A stretch of 64,000 bases of DNA from Amycolatopsis camponoti. GTDB taxonomy: Bacteria; Actinomycetota; Actinomycetes; Mycobacteriales; Pseudonocardiaceae. A program made the position numbers and the translations under genes. Below, piece after piece: positions 9,693 to 20,163 of this stretch. The notes under the pieces are model-generated. The model ran no database searches. It was not told the DNA's origin and saw only the letters and a list, made by a program, of their open reading frames with translations. The stretch lies in the NCBI RefSeq assembly GCF_902497555.1, contig NZ_CABVGP010000003.1, forward strand, positions 1,674,001-1,738,000. Direction: 5' to 3'. The stretch's first letter is position 1; each line of letters starts with the position of its first letter.

Positions 9693-9995
9693 TCAGCCGC
9701 CGGACATGCTGAGCGCGCGTTTGTCGGACTTGATGAGGTGCTCCCGCTCGGACTCCGAGAGCCCGCCCCAGATGCCGTAGGGCTCGTGCACGGCCAGCGC
9801 GTGGCTGCGGCACATCTCCAGGACGGGGCAGCTCAGGCAGACCGCCTTCGCCCTGGCCTCCCGCCGTGCCCGCGCCGGGCCGCGCTCGCCGTCCGGGTGA
9901 AAGAAGGACGCGCTGTCCATCCCCCGGCACGACCCTTCGAGCTGCCAGTCCCACATGTCGGCGTTGGGTCCTGGGAGCCTGCGCGTGTCTGCCAT
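9693..9995 (-). CDS. whiB3: WhiB family iron-sulfur regulator (WhiB3/WhiD type)
   Basis: This 100-residue transcription factor has the four WhiB cysteines at 23, 53, 56 and 62 (GSC, CLSC, MC), which hold a [4Fe-4S] cluster, and the GIWGGLSE turn followed by a basic helix. WhiB proteins bind the primary sigma factor region 4 and respond to nitric oxide, oxygen or redox state. The ATG at 9995 has GGAGG about 10 nt upstream; a longer in-frame extension lacks a binding site. The position next to groEL1 and near sigD, guaB and guaB3 matches whiB3 (Rv3416) in M. tuberculosis and whiD near bldM in Streptomyces, and the symbol is assigned from that synteny. Confidence 0.92.
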   Translation of the reverse strand: MADTRRLPGPNADMWDWQLEGSCRGMDSASFFHPDGERGPARARREARAKAVCLSCPVLEMCRSHALAVHEPYGIWGGLSESEREHLIKSDKRALSMSGG

Positions 9996-10168
9996 CCTGA
10001 CCGCCTCCGTCAATCGGTCGATGCCGCTAGCTGCTCTGCTGTGGTGCCGATACTCCATTCGGTGCAACGGCGGTAACGTTAGAAGCGCGCCAATAGTTGT
10101 TCAAGCGATTCGGTTCGATTCAGCCGTTAGGCATCCCCCGGATGTGTGAGCAGGGGTTTCGCCTCCGG

Positions 10169-10197
10169 TTGCCGACTGCGCTGAGTGCCTGGATATT
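10169..10197 (+). promoter_or_regulatory. sigma-70 type promoter of the MerR-family gene
   Basis: TTGCCG at 10169-10174, a 17-nt spacer and GATATT at 10192-10197 form a good housekeeping promoter. Transcription would begin about 7 nt later, at or next to the GTG start at 10205, giving a leaderless mRNA. Confidence 0.55.
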
Positions 10198-10204
10198 GAG
10201 GCTC

Positions 10205-11149
10205 GTGGGAGCTGGGTCGGGTACCGAAGAACCCACCCTGCCGGTGGCCTCGGTCGCCCGCCGGCTCGGGGTCGCGCCGTCCACCCTCCGAACCTGGGAC
10301 CGCCGCTACGGGCTGGGTCCCAGCCGGCACACCGACGGCCGTCACCGCCGCTACGGCAGCTCCGACATCGGCCGCCTCGAACTGATGCAGCGAGCGTTGC
10401 TGAGCGGCGCGTCGACGGCCGAGGCCGCGCGCTACGCCCTCGAGCAGATGCCGCGCTCCGGGCCGCCCCAGCCGGAGGAGCCCGAGGACCCTCCGGGGGT
10501 GTCCGGCGCCGACGACGGACTCGAGGTCCGTTCCCGACTGGCCCGCCGCCTGAGCACGGCGGCGCTGGCGATGGACGTGGGCGCGGTCCAGCGGATGCTC
10601 GCGGACACGATCGCCGAGCTGGGCGTCCTCCCGGCGTGGACGGGCGTGGTCGAGCCGGTGCTGTCGGCCCTGGGAGCCCGCTGGCGCGGCGCGAGCGCGG
10701 GCGCGGAGGTCGAGTACCTGCTGGCGGAGTGCGTGTTCGCGGCGCTGGTCCGCGCGACCCCGGTGCTGGACGAGCCCCGCAACACGCGCCCGGTGCTGCT
10801 GGGCTGCGTCCCGGAGGAGCGCGACTCGATGCCGATGTACGCACTGGCGGCGTCCCTGGCCGGCCGCCGCATCGGGGCGCAGCTGTTCGGGGTGCCGTTG
10901 CCGGCGGAGGTGCTGGCGGTGGCGGTCCGCCGCAGCGCGCCGGCGGCGGTGGTCCTGTGGGCCCACCGCCGCGGGGTGGCGGACACGCGGCTGTTCGCGA
11001 GGGTGTCCCGGGGCAGGCAGCGGAGCCGGCTGTTCGCGTGCGGGCCCGGATGGGACCCGGCGGGGCTGCCGGACAAGGTGGAGCTGCTGACCGACCTACC
11101 GGGCGCGGCAGACCGGCTCGAGCACGTCCTGGTGGGCGGACGGGGGTAG
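10205..11149 (+). CDS. MerR-family regulator with a degenerate B12-binding-like domain
   Basis: A protein of about 314 residues with an N-terminal MerR winged helix-turn-helix (VASVARRLGVAPSTLRTWDRRYGL, then RRYGSSDIGRLELMQ), a helical middle and a C-terminal Rossmann-like part that resembles the cobalamin-binding half of CarH/LitR light sensors. Where those proteins have ExxxH with the B12 axial histidine, this one reads PEERDSMP, so the His is replaced by Asp and classical base-off B12 binding is unlikely. The GTG at 10205 was chosen because a promoter ends 7 nt before it; the upstream extension has no ribosome binding site. It is divergent from whiB3. Targets are unknown. The N-terminal domain is clear; the C-terminal assignment is moderate. 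Confidence 0.75.
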   Translation: MGAGSGTEEPTLPVASVARRLGVAPSTLRTWDRRYGLGPSRHTDGRHRRYGSSDIGRLELMQRALLSGASTAEAARYALEQMPRSGPPQPEEPEDPPGVSGADDGLEVRSRLARRLSTAALAMDVGAVQRMLADTIAELGVLPAWTGVVEPVLSALGARWRGASAGAEVEYLLAECVFAALVRATPVLDEPRNTRPVLLGCVPEERDSMPMYALAASLAGRRIGAQLFGVPLPAEVLAVAVRRSAPAAVVLWAHRRGVADTRLFARVSRGRQRSRLFACGPGWDPAGLPDKVELLTDLPGAADRLEHVLVGGRG

Positions 11150-11476
11150 ACCCCGAGTTGTCCACAGGCGAGGTTTGGTTGTGGACAACTTCGCCGCGGG
11201 GGCCGCGGTCCCCCGGTTTTGTCCGGCCTCGCCGATAGACTGGCCAAGGGGACGCCCCCCAGGGAAGGGCGGGGGCGTGCTGTCCGGGCCGCTGCCGCCC
11301 GCAGGCCACGCCAGCTGGCATCTCGTCGGAGTCAACTCGAGAGCAGCACCGTCGATCTTGCTGGAACCCCAGGGGAAGGCTGTCCGGGCCGCCGCCGCCC
11401 TCGGGCGAACCGGGCGATCCGCGAGGCGGCTCACTTCGATCATGTTTCTGTCGGTGCCACCCGCTAGAAAGGACGG
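11150..11476 (+). promoter_or_regulatory. intergenic region with DnaA-box pair and G/C hairpin
   Basis: This 327-base gap holds the DnaA-box inverted repeat at its left end and a second G/C hairpin near 11251-11279 (ACGCCCCC with GGGGGCGT). The remainder should contain the promoter of the next gene, but I see no clear boxes and no coding signal. Confidence 0.4.
11156..11190. repeat. inverted pair of DnaA-box sequences
   Basis: AGTTGTCCACA (11156-11166) is repeated as its exact reverse complement at 11180-11190 across a 13-nt loop. Each arm contains TTGTCCACA, the DnaA box form of high-GC actinomycetes. It begins 7 nt after a stop codon, so it could also act as a transcription terminator. Confidence 0.7.
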
Positions 11477-12343
11477 GTGCACGAACCCGCCCTCAGGGCC
11501 GCCGCGTTCGGGAGCGATCCGCTCCCGGACCCCGCCGTCACGCGCGGAGCCGGCGGAGGGGCCCGCACCCCCCGGGGGCGGCTGCTCGCCGCCATCGTGC
11601 TCGGCGCCCAAGGCCGGTATGCCGCCGCCGCGGCTCTGCTTGGCCCCCTGAGGCACGAAGCCGGTCCGGTCGAGGCCTCACTCGCCGCCAGCGCCCTCGC
11701 CGCCCACCGGAGGCAGCTGGGCGGCCACCGGCAGGCTCGTGCGCTCGACGGTGAGGCCTTCGCGAAAGCCGCCGGCCGGGACAGCCGCCCCGACCCGGAC
11801 GGTCTCGACGCCGCGGGCGCGCGAGCCGATGCCCTCCTCGGCCTGGCCGCCGACAACCTCGCCCTCGGGCGCCTCGGCGCCGCTCGCAGGCTCGCCGAGC
11901 GTGCGACCCGCGAGGACGATCGGTGGCGAGCCCGGGTCCGCGGCGGCTGGGTCGGGGCCGAGATCGAGCTCGCCGCAGGTCAGGGCGCCGCCGCCGTGCC
12001 GCACGCCGAGCGCGCATTCGAAACGGCCGAAGCCCGCGGTGCACGGCGGCACGTCGTGAAATCCGGGATTGTGCTGGCCGTGGCCCTGCGGGCCGCCGGG
12101 GCTCCCGATCACCGGGAGATTTCGGACGGTCTTGTCGGAAATGCAATGGCGACGGCCGAGGAATGCGAACTGCTTTCACTTTTGTGGCCGGCCGCCCTCG
12201 TCATGGCCGATCTGCGCCCAGGACACGCCGAGGAGTATCGATTCAGAGTGGCAGAGGTGTTGCACGCAGTGTTACGAAGCGCAGATCCTTGCGGGAGGAG
12301 GATCGCGGGGGAATCACCATGGGTCCCCGCCCCGGGTGGTTGA
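11477..12343 (+). CDS. TPR-like helical protein, Rv3415c-type
   Basis: This 288-residue, Ala-rich, probably cytoplasmic protein is composed of amphipathic helix pairs that look like tetratricopeptide repeats (for example GRLLAAIVLGAQGRYAAAAALLGPL, DALLGLAADNLALGRLGAARRLAERA and ELAAGQGAAAVPHAERAFETAEARG). It has no signal peptide or membrane segment. The GTG start has GAAAGGACG just upstream. Its position between the whiB3 and sigD genes matches Rv3415c of M. tuberculosis, a protein of similar length and unknown function; the orthology is inferred from synteny and helical character only. Confidence 0.75.
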   Translation: MHEPALRAAAFGSDPLPDPAVTRGAGGGARTPRGRLLAAIVLGAQGRYAAAAALLGPLRHEAGPVEASLAASALAAHRRQLGGHRQARALDGEAFAKAAGRDSRPDPDGLDAAGARADALLGLAADNLALGRLGAARRLAERATREDDRWRARVRGGWVGAEIELAAGQGAAAVPHAERAFETAEARGARRHVVKSGIVLAVALRAAGAPDHREISDGLVGNAMATAEECELLSLLWPAALVMADLRPGHAEEYRFRVAEVLHAVLRSADPCGRRIAGESPWVPAPGG

Positions 12344-12474
12344 GCCGTCGGAATGGGGTGTTCCGGCATCCGGGCTAAGAAACTTCAAAAAAAGCCACCG
12401 GATCGTGTCAAGGTTCGGGCTAAAGCGTCCGATAGGGGAAGTGGAATGTCACCCGGCTGCAGGAAGGAAACCCC

Positions 12475-13071
12475 GTGACGACGGTCTTGATCTGCGACGA
12501 CCGACGCAGTGTCCGTGAAGGGCTCACCCGAGTGATGTCCGCGGTCCCTGGGGTCAGTCGCATCGACTGCGTAGCGCACGGTGACGAGCTGCTGGCCCGG
12601 TACTCCCGTCAGCCCGTCGACGTCGTGCTGGTCGGAACGCAACGCGCGGTCCCGACAGGTGTCGAAGCCACTCGACGGCTCGTCTCCGCCAACCCCCAGG
12701 CGAACGTCATCGTCTTCGGTGCCCCCGACGACGCGGGCAGCATCGCCGCGGCGATCGCCGGCGGTGCCCGTGGCTACCTCCGCTGGGACGCGTCCCGGCC
12801 GGAGCTGGTCGCCGCACTGGCCCACACCCTGGCGAGCACCTCGGTGCCCGCGCCCCGTCAGCCGTCCGACCCGGGCGTCCAGCTGACCGAGCGCGAGCTT
12901 CAGGTGCTCCGCGGGATGAGCCAGGGCAAGAGCAACGGCCAGATCGGCCGCGAGCTCTACCTGTCCGAGGACACGGTGAAGACCCACGCCCGGCGGCTGT
13001 TCCGCAAGCTCGGCGTGCGCGACCGCGCGCAGGCCGTGGCGCACGGCTTCCGTCGCGGCCTGGTCAGCTGA
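12475..13071 (+). CDS. bldM: BldM-like atypical LuxR-family response regulator
   Basis: This 198-residue orphan response regulator has a receiver domain (1-120) and a LuxR helix-turn-helix (LTERELQVLRGMSQGKSNGQIGRELYLSEDTVKTHARRLFRKLG) followed by RDRAQAVAHGFRRGLV, which is very close to the end of Streptomyces BldM as I remember it. BldM controls aerial development, alone or as a heterodimer with WhiI. The acidic pair CDD (8-9) is present, but residue 54, the phospho-acceptor Asp of canonical receivers, is Gly (VVLVGTQ). It therefore cannot be phosphorylated in the normal way, in line with BldM working without phosphorylation. The GTG start is preceded by GGAAGGAAA. The neighbours WhiB3/WhiD and SigD support the call. 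Confidence 0.87.
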   Translation: MTTVLICDDRRSVREGLTRVMSAVPGVSRIDCVAHGDELLARYSRQPVDVVLVGTQRAVPTGVEATRRLVSANPQANVIVFGAPDDAGSIAAAIAGGARGYLRWDASRPELVAALAHTLASTSVPAPRQPSDPGVQLTERELQVLRGMSQGKSNGQIGRELYLSEDTVKTHARRLFRKLGVRDRAQAVAHGFRRGLVS

Positions 13072-13124
13072 CCCGTCCCCGCGGCTTCTCCTCGATCCTG
13101 ACACGGCCGGAATACAGGTGACGA

Positions 13125-13153
13125 CGGGCCAGGGCGCGCACCGCCCTGGCCCG
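13125..13153 (+). terminator. hairpin terminator after bldM
   Basis: A perfect 12-bp stem (13125-13136 with 13142-13153) has a 5-nt loop and is followed by CACTTGTGT. It starts 54 nt after the bldM stop and separates bldM from the sigD operon. Confidence 0.7.
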
Positions 13154-13442
13154 CACTTGTGTGGTCCCCATCACACTCCGGCGCCCCTTCGGGCAGCCAC
13201 CGGGCGGAACCCCGTCCCGGCACCCGTCCCTCCGACGGATCTCGTACCCGCGACACCGTTCGTTCGTTGAATCGGCGATGACGACCGCGGGTCTGCAGGA
13301 CCATCCGTATTTCCGTGCCTTCAGACGGTGCGGCGCGCCGGGAAGCACCGCGCGCGCCGGTCCGAAGCGGCCCGAAGGTACGGTAGCGGTCACCGGTTCG
13401 GGGTGGAGGCGACCACGGGCCGGGTTCTTTGCACACCTACAC

Positions 13443-13468
13443 GTAACACTGGGACTGTTGTCTGCGAT
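13443..13468 (+). promoter_or_regulatory. putative SigD-type autoregulatory promoter
   Basis: GTAAC at 13443, a 17-nt spacer and CGAT at 13465 match the GTAAC/CGAT promoter class I recall for M. tuberculosis SigD. The CGAT ends 7 nt before a GTG in the sigD frame (13476), so the transcript would be leaderless. The rest of the gap 13072-13466 shows no coding signal. Confidence 0.5.
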
Positions 13469-13475
13469 GGCCAAT

Positions 13476-14039
13476 GTGGGGGATGGACTGGATGAACCGG
13501 TCGCCGCTGCTGTCGAGGGAGATCCCCAGGCAGTGGAGCGGCTGCTGGCTGCTATCCGTCCACTGGTAGTGCGGTATTGCCGCGCCCGGGTTGGCAGGCA
13601 GGAGCGATCTTTCGCTTCGGCGGACGACGTTGCGCAGGAGGTGTGTCTCGCGGTGCTAACGGCATTGCCTTCGTACCGCGATCAAGGCCGTCCGTTCCTG
13701 GCCTTCGTCTACGGGATCGCCCAGCACAAGGTGGCCGACGCGCATCGCGCCGCGGCGCGCAACCGGGCCGAGCCGGTGGCCGAGATCCCCGACGAAGTCG
13801 AGGGCGGGGTCGGTCCCGAGCAGCGGGCGCTGCAAGGTGAGCTGAACGAGCGGATGTCCCAGTTGTTGCAGGTGCTGCCGGACAAGCAGCGGGAGATCGT
13901 GGTGTTGCGCGTGGTCGTGGGCCTGTCGGCGGAGGAGACCGCGGATGCGGTCGGCTCCACGCCCGGTGCCGTCCGCGTCGCCCAGCACCGCGCCCTCGCG
14001 CGGCTGAGAAAGGTCCTGGCCGCGGAGGAGGTGATCTGA
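13476..14039 (+). CDS. sigD: ECF RNA polymerase sigma factor SigD (ShbA type)
   Basis: A sigma factor of about 187 residues with region 2 (SADDVAQEVCLAVLTALPSYRDQGRPFLAFVYGIAQHKVAD) and region 4 (LPDKQREIVVLRVVVGLSAEETADAVGSTPGAVRVAQHRALARLRKVL). It sits between bldM and guaB as do SigD in mycobacteria and the Streptomyces ShbA-type factor, which drives transcription of the principal sigma gene. The GTG at 13476 was chosen because a SigD-like promoter ends 7 nt before it; the ATG at 13467 overlaps the -10 and has no ribosome binding site, but remains possible. The stop TGA is directly followed by the GTG of the anti-sigma gene. Confidence 0.92.
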   Translation: MGDGLDEPVAAAVEGDPQAVERLLAAIRPLVVRYCRARVGRQERSFASADDVAQEVCLAVLTALPSYRDQGRPFLAFVYGIAQHKVADAHRAAARNRAEPVAEIPDEVEGGVGPEQRALQGELNERMSQLLQVLPDKQREIVVLRVVVGLSAEETADAVGSTPGAVRVAQHRALARLRKVLAAEEVI

Positions 14040-17076
<3,037 letters not shown>

Positions 17077-17138
17077 GGCCGGTATCGAAGTCGGTCAGAG
17101 CCATTCGTTGATCGCGGCCCGGCTCTCGAGTCCCAGAC

Positions 17139-17186
17139 GGTCGTGAGTGAGAAACAGGGTTAGAACACTGTTTCTCACTCACGACC
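17139..17186. repeat. 19-bp perfect inverted repeat (REP-like palindrome)
   Basis: The arms 17139-17157 and 17168-17186 are exact reverse complements around a 10-nt loop. They are A-rich in the middle (GAGTGAGAAACAG), unlike the surrounding DNA. The element starts 62 nt after guaB and could terminate it, but its right arm runs straight into the DUF3574-like fragment, so an inserted repetitive palindrome is also likely. Confidence 0.85.
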
Positions 17187-17365
17187 GGTGGCGCGGCGGG
17201 TCCGGGACGATCGTGCGCGAGCACACCCATGTGGTCGTACTGCTCTACCCGTTCGCCGACCGCGAGGCCGAGCGGGAGATCGAAGGCCTGCGCGCCGACT
17301 ACGAAAAGCAGTTCCAGCAGGAGTCGGTACTGCGTTCGGACTCAGTGGCGAAGGTCTCCTTCTGA
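17147..17365 (+). pseudogene. 5'-truncated DUF3574 protein remnant
   Basis: The frame reads DRWRGGSGTIVREHTHVV, then LLYPFADREAEREIEGLRADY and finally QQESVLRSDSVAKVSF. This is the C-terminal half of DUF3574 proteins as I remember them (QWRxxxGxIVRE and QESVLRVD...VSF). The N-terminal half is missing. The recognisable part begins at about 17183, where the right arm of the palindrome ends, so the first residues are encoded by palindrome DNA. It is probably a non-functional fragment; no ribosome binding site is seen. Confidence 0.65.
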
Positions 17366-17439
17366 GTTTTCGTAACCTAGCGTGCTTACGGTAATCGGCC
17401 TATCGCCTTGCGTGGCCACTTTGGTGTGCACTGGACGGC

Positions 17440-17967
17440 ATGACGGTCAGCCGCTTCACGCGCCTGCTGCGCAAGGTGTTCTTCACGGCCGTCGCGCTCG
17501 CGTCGCTGTTCCTCGGCGGGATCGTCTGCCTGATGTGCCAGGTGTTGGCCGGTCGCGACGCGCCCACCTTTCGCGTCGAAGGGCACGTCCTGTCCCACGA
17601 GCGGGGAGCGCTCCCGGTCGGCGGGGACGACGAGGCGGTCAGCCACACCGTCGCGATCGACGCCGGGAACCGGCTCTACCGCGTCACAGCGGTCGATCCC
17701 GGCCTCGACCTGCCCGCCGGGCAGCCGGTCGCGCTCGACGTCTCGACGGCGGACGGCAGCATCGCCTACCTCAGCGCCGGCGGCGGCGTGGTCGACCTGC
17801 GGCCGGGCGTGATCCGGCCGGTGCTGCTGATCTGCGCGGCCCTGCTCGCGTTGGGCGCGATGTACTTCGGCGCGGTCCGGCTGAACGTCTACCCACCGGT
17901 GGCGACCTGGCTGGCCCTGGCCCTGGGTGCGCTGCTGGCGCCCGTCATCGTCTTCGTGCGGGTGTAG
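17440..17967 (+). CDS. membrane protein with extracytoplasmic beta domain
   Basis: A 175-residue protein I do not recognise. It has an N-terminal transmembrane helix (FFTAVALASLFLGGIVCLMCQ), a central domain of about 90 residues rich in beta-strand patterns (SHTVAIDAGNRLYRVTAVDPG, QPVALDVSTADGSIAYL), and two closely spaced C-terminal helices (VIRPVLLICAALLALGAMYFGAV and WLALALGALLAPVIVFV). It is followed after 2 nt by a gene of the same layout, so the two probably arose by duplication and act together. The ATG start has no obvious ribosome binding site. Confidence 0.7.
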   Translation: MTVSRFTRLLRKVFFTAVALASLFLGGIVCLMCQVLAGRDAPTFRVEGHVLSHERGALPVGGDDEAVSHTVAIDAGNRLYRVTAVDPGLDLPAGQPVALDVSTADGSIAYLSAGGGVVDLRPGVIRPVLLICAALLALGAMYFGAVRLNVYPPVATWLALALGALLAPVIVFVRV

Positions 17968-17969
17968 CC

Positions 17970-18455
17970 GTGGCCGGGAGCCTCGTCGTCTCCGTGGTGG
18001 GCGCGGCCCTCGCCGGGGCCGCGCTGGCCTTCGGGACGTGGGGGGTCCTCGACGCGGGCGGACCGGCCGAGCGGGAAGAAGCCACCGTCGAGAGCCGGGG
18101 CCAGCACGACTCGAGCTCGACGGGCCACCGGTACGACCTCGTCCTCCGCACGGCGGCCGGCGAGCGCTTCCAGGTCGAATCGGGCGACGCGACACTCGAC
18201 CTGGAGCCGGGAGTGCCGGTCCGCCTGGACGTTTCCGAGTTCGGGCGGTCGGTGCAGGCCGTGGAGGCCGGCGGTCACCGGGTGAGGGTCGGGAATTCGC
18301 CCGTCGCCGTCGGCGTCTTCGTGGCGGCGATCGAGGTCATGGCGCTGGTCTTCACGCTGATCTGGGTCGCGGAAGCGGACCGGCCCGCGCTGGCCGCGTT
18401 GACCGCGACGGCCGGGTTCGCGGCGGGCGCGCTGCCGGTGTTGCTGCTGTTCTAA
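17970..18455 (+). CDS. second membrane protein of a tandem pair
   Basis: This 161-residue protein repeats the plan of the preceding gene: an N-terminal helix (VVSVVGAALAGAALAFGTWGVL), a central segment (RYDLVLRTAAGERFQVESG, EPGVPVRLDVSEFGRSV), and two C-terminal helices. The GTG start lies 2 nt after the upstream stop, which suggests translational coupling. The central domains of both proteins contain a phrase of the form PGxPVxLDVS, supporting a common origin. I do not recognise the family. Confidence 0.68.
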   Translation: MAGSLVVSVVGAALAGAALAFGTWGVLDAGGPAEREEATVESRGQHDSSSTGHRYDLVLRTAAGERFQVESGDATLDLEPGVPVRLDVSEFGRSVQAVEAGGHRVRVGNSPVAVGVFVAAIEVMALVFTLIWVAEADRPALAALTATAGFAAGALPVLLLF

Positions 18456-18531
18456 CCCCCGTGCGCGGGTCACCCACGCGGACTAGCGACAATGGGGCAC
18501 GGCAGATTGTCGTCGTCGGAGGAGGCTTCAC

Positions 18532-19665
18532 GTGCGGGACCTGGTCGAGATCGGGATGGGCCGCACCGCGCGGCGGGCTTATGACCTCGACGACGTCGAG
18601 ATCGTGCCGTCGCGGCGGACCCGGTCGTCTTCGGTGGTGTCCACCTCCTGGCAGATCGACGCCTACCGCTTCGACCTGCCGCTCGTCACGCACCCGACGG
18701 ATGCGATCGTCTCGCCCGGGACCGCGGTCGCCGTCGGCGAGCTGGGCGGCCTGGGCGTGCTCAACGCCGAGGGTCTGTGGGCGCGGCACGCGAACGTCGA
18801 GGACGCCATCTTCCAGCTGGTCCGCGCGGCCGAGGACCTCGAGGACCCGACCGCGGTCGGGCGCGTGCTGCAGGAGCTGCACGCCGCGCCGATCCGGCTC
18901 GACCTGCTGACCGAGGCGATCAAGACCGTCCGCGAATCCGGCGTCACGGTCGCCGCGCGCGTCAGCCCGCAGCACGCCGCCGAGCTGACCCCGGACCTGA
19001 TCGCGGCCGGCGTCGAGATCCTGGTCGTGCAGGGCACGATCATCTCGGCCGAGCACGTGCAGCGCGACGCCGAGCCGCTGAACCTCAAGGACTTCATCGG
19101 CCGCCTCGACGTGCCGGTGATCGCCGGCGGCGTCAGCGACTACCGCACGGCGATGCACCTGATGCGCACCGGCGCGGCCGGCGTCATCGTCGGCCACGGC
19201 TACACGCCGGGCGTGACGAGCACCGACCGCGTCCTCGGCATCGGCGTCCCGATGGCCACGGCGATCATCGACGCCGCGGCCGCCCGCCGCGACTACCTCG
19301 ACGAGACCGGCGGCCGCTACGTGCACGTCCTGGCGGACGGCGGCATGACGGTCTCCGGCGACATCGCGAAGGCGATCGCGTGCGGAGCGGACGCCGTCAT
19401 GCTCGGCTCACCGCTGGCCGCGGCGTCGGACGCACCGGGTCAGGGCCTGTACTGGACGGCGGCGGCCGCGCACCCGTCACTGCCGCGCTCGCGCGTGGCG
19501 GCCGGGCCGGACTACGCCGTCGACCTGAAGACCCTGCTGTTCGGGCCGTCGTCCGACGCGGAAGGCGTGGTGAACCTGTTCGGAGCGCTGCGTCGTGCGA
19601 TGGCGAAGACGGGCTATTCGGACCTCAAGGAGTTCCAGCGGGTGGGGCTCACCGTCCGCCGGTGA
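18532..19665 (+). CDS. guaB3: GuaB3 family IMP dehydrogenase-related protein
   Basis: This 377-residue TIM-barrel protein is related to IMP dehydrogenase (GMGRTARRAYDLDDVEIVPSRRTR at the start; [31 protein letters not shown] later). It has no CBS domains, and the catalytic Cys loop is replaced by VGHGYTPGVTSTDR, so it should not catalyse the IMP dehydrogenase reaction in the classical way. GuaB3 is conserved beside guaB across actinobacteria (Rv3410c in M. tuberculosis); its role is unclear to me. The GTG start has a strong GGAGGAGG about 6 nt upstream. The order guaB, guaB3, choD is kept here, with the two membrane genes inserted. Confidence 0.93.
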   Translation: MRDLVEIGMGRTARRAYDLDDVEIVPSRRTRSSSVVSTSWQIDAYRFDLPLVTHPTDAIVSPGTAVAVGELGGLGVLNAEGLWARHANVEDAIFQLVRAAEDLEDPTAVGRVLQELHAAPIRLDLLTEAIKTVRESGVTVAARVSPQHAAELTPDLIAAGVEILVVQGTIISAEHVQRDAEPLNLKDFIGRLDVPVIAGGVSDYRTAMHLMRTGAAGVIVGHGYTPGVTSTDRVLGIGVPMATAIIDAAAARRDYLDETGGRYVHVLADGGMTVSGDIAKAIACGADAVMLGSPLAAASDAPGQGLYWTAAAAHPSLPRSRVAAGPDYAVDLKTLLFGPSSDAEGVVNLFGALRRAMAKTGYSDLKEFQRVGLTVRR

Positions 19666-19675
19666 GGCTTGAACC

Positions 19676-20138
19676 TTGCTGGTGTTGCCGGGCCCGAACG
19701 GTGTTCCGGTGGCGGGTTCGTACGGTGCGCCGGCTGGTTCGAGGGTCGGGTTCGGCTCCGACGAGGCGACGCTCCGCGAACTGGCCAAGGACCGGGACGA
19801 CCTGGCCGACGAGTTCAAGGAAGACCGCAAGAACGCAAACAGGATCGCTCACGCCCAGGGCTGGGCCGGGAGTACGCGAGCCAGGGCTCGCGAAGGGGAC
19901 GACCTATCCCTTTTTCGAGCCGCTGGAGCCCGTTGACGGGTATCCGCTGGTCGCTTACGACGGCGTCGGTGATCAGCGGGCCAGGGGCGAATGCACCGTC
20001 GCCGTGGGGACCAGTGATACGCAAACCGTCGACATCAGCGTTGATCAGTCCGAGAAGAACATCGGCAAGAACGACCCCTGCGAAGCTGCGCGCCAGGTCA
20101 CGGCGATGGTGCTGGGCAATGCGAAGGCCGGGAGCTGA
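19676..20138 (+). pseudogene. composite pseudogene: T7SS-like N-terminal piece joined to DUF3558 C-terminus
   Basis: Bases 19676-19860 encode LPGPNGVPVAGSYGAPAGSR and SDEATLRELAKDRDDLADEF, which I recall from small helical proteins encoded beside DUF3558 genes. The reading then shifts: the next frame continues LGREYASQGS, consistent with a single base lost near 19862. From about 19895, in yet another context, the frame reads TYPFFEPLEPVDGYPLVAYD and KNDPCEAARQVTAMVLGN, the C-terminal half of a DUF3558 lipoprotein domain without its lipobox or N-terminal half. The arrangement suggests a deletion that fused two decayed neighbours. Family labels are from memory. Confidence 0.6.
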
Positions 20139-20163
20139 CGAGGTCAGCTCCCGGCAGAGCACA

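Noticed and set aside
12403..12436. A WhiG/FliA-like promoter (TCAA-N16-TCCGATAG) before bldM
   Set aside because: The -35 and -10 each differ from TAAA and GCCGATAA, and spacing fits only loosely; not strong enough to call.
17382..17969. Upstream extension of the second membrane protein in the frame of 17382
   Set aside because: The first membrane protein occupies this DNA in another frame with clear helices; the extension is Arg/Pro-rich.
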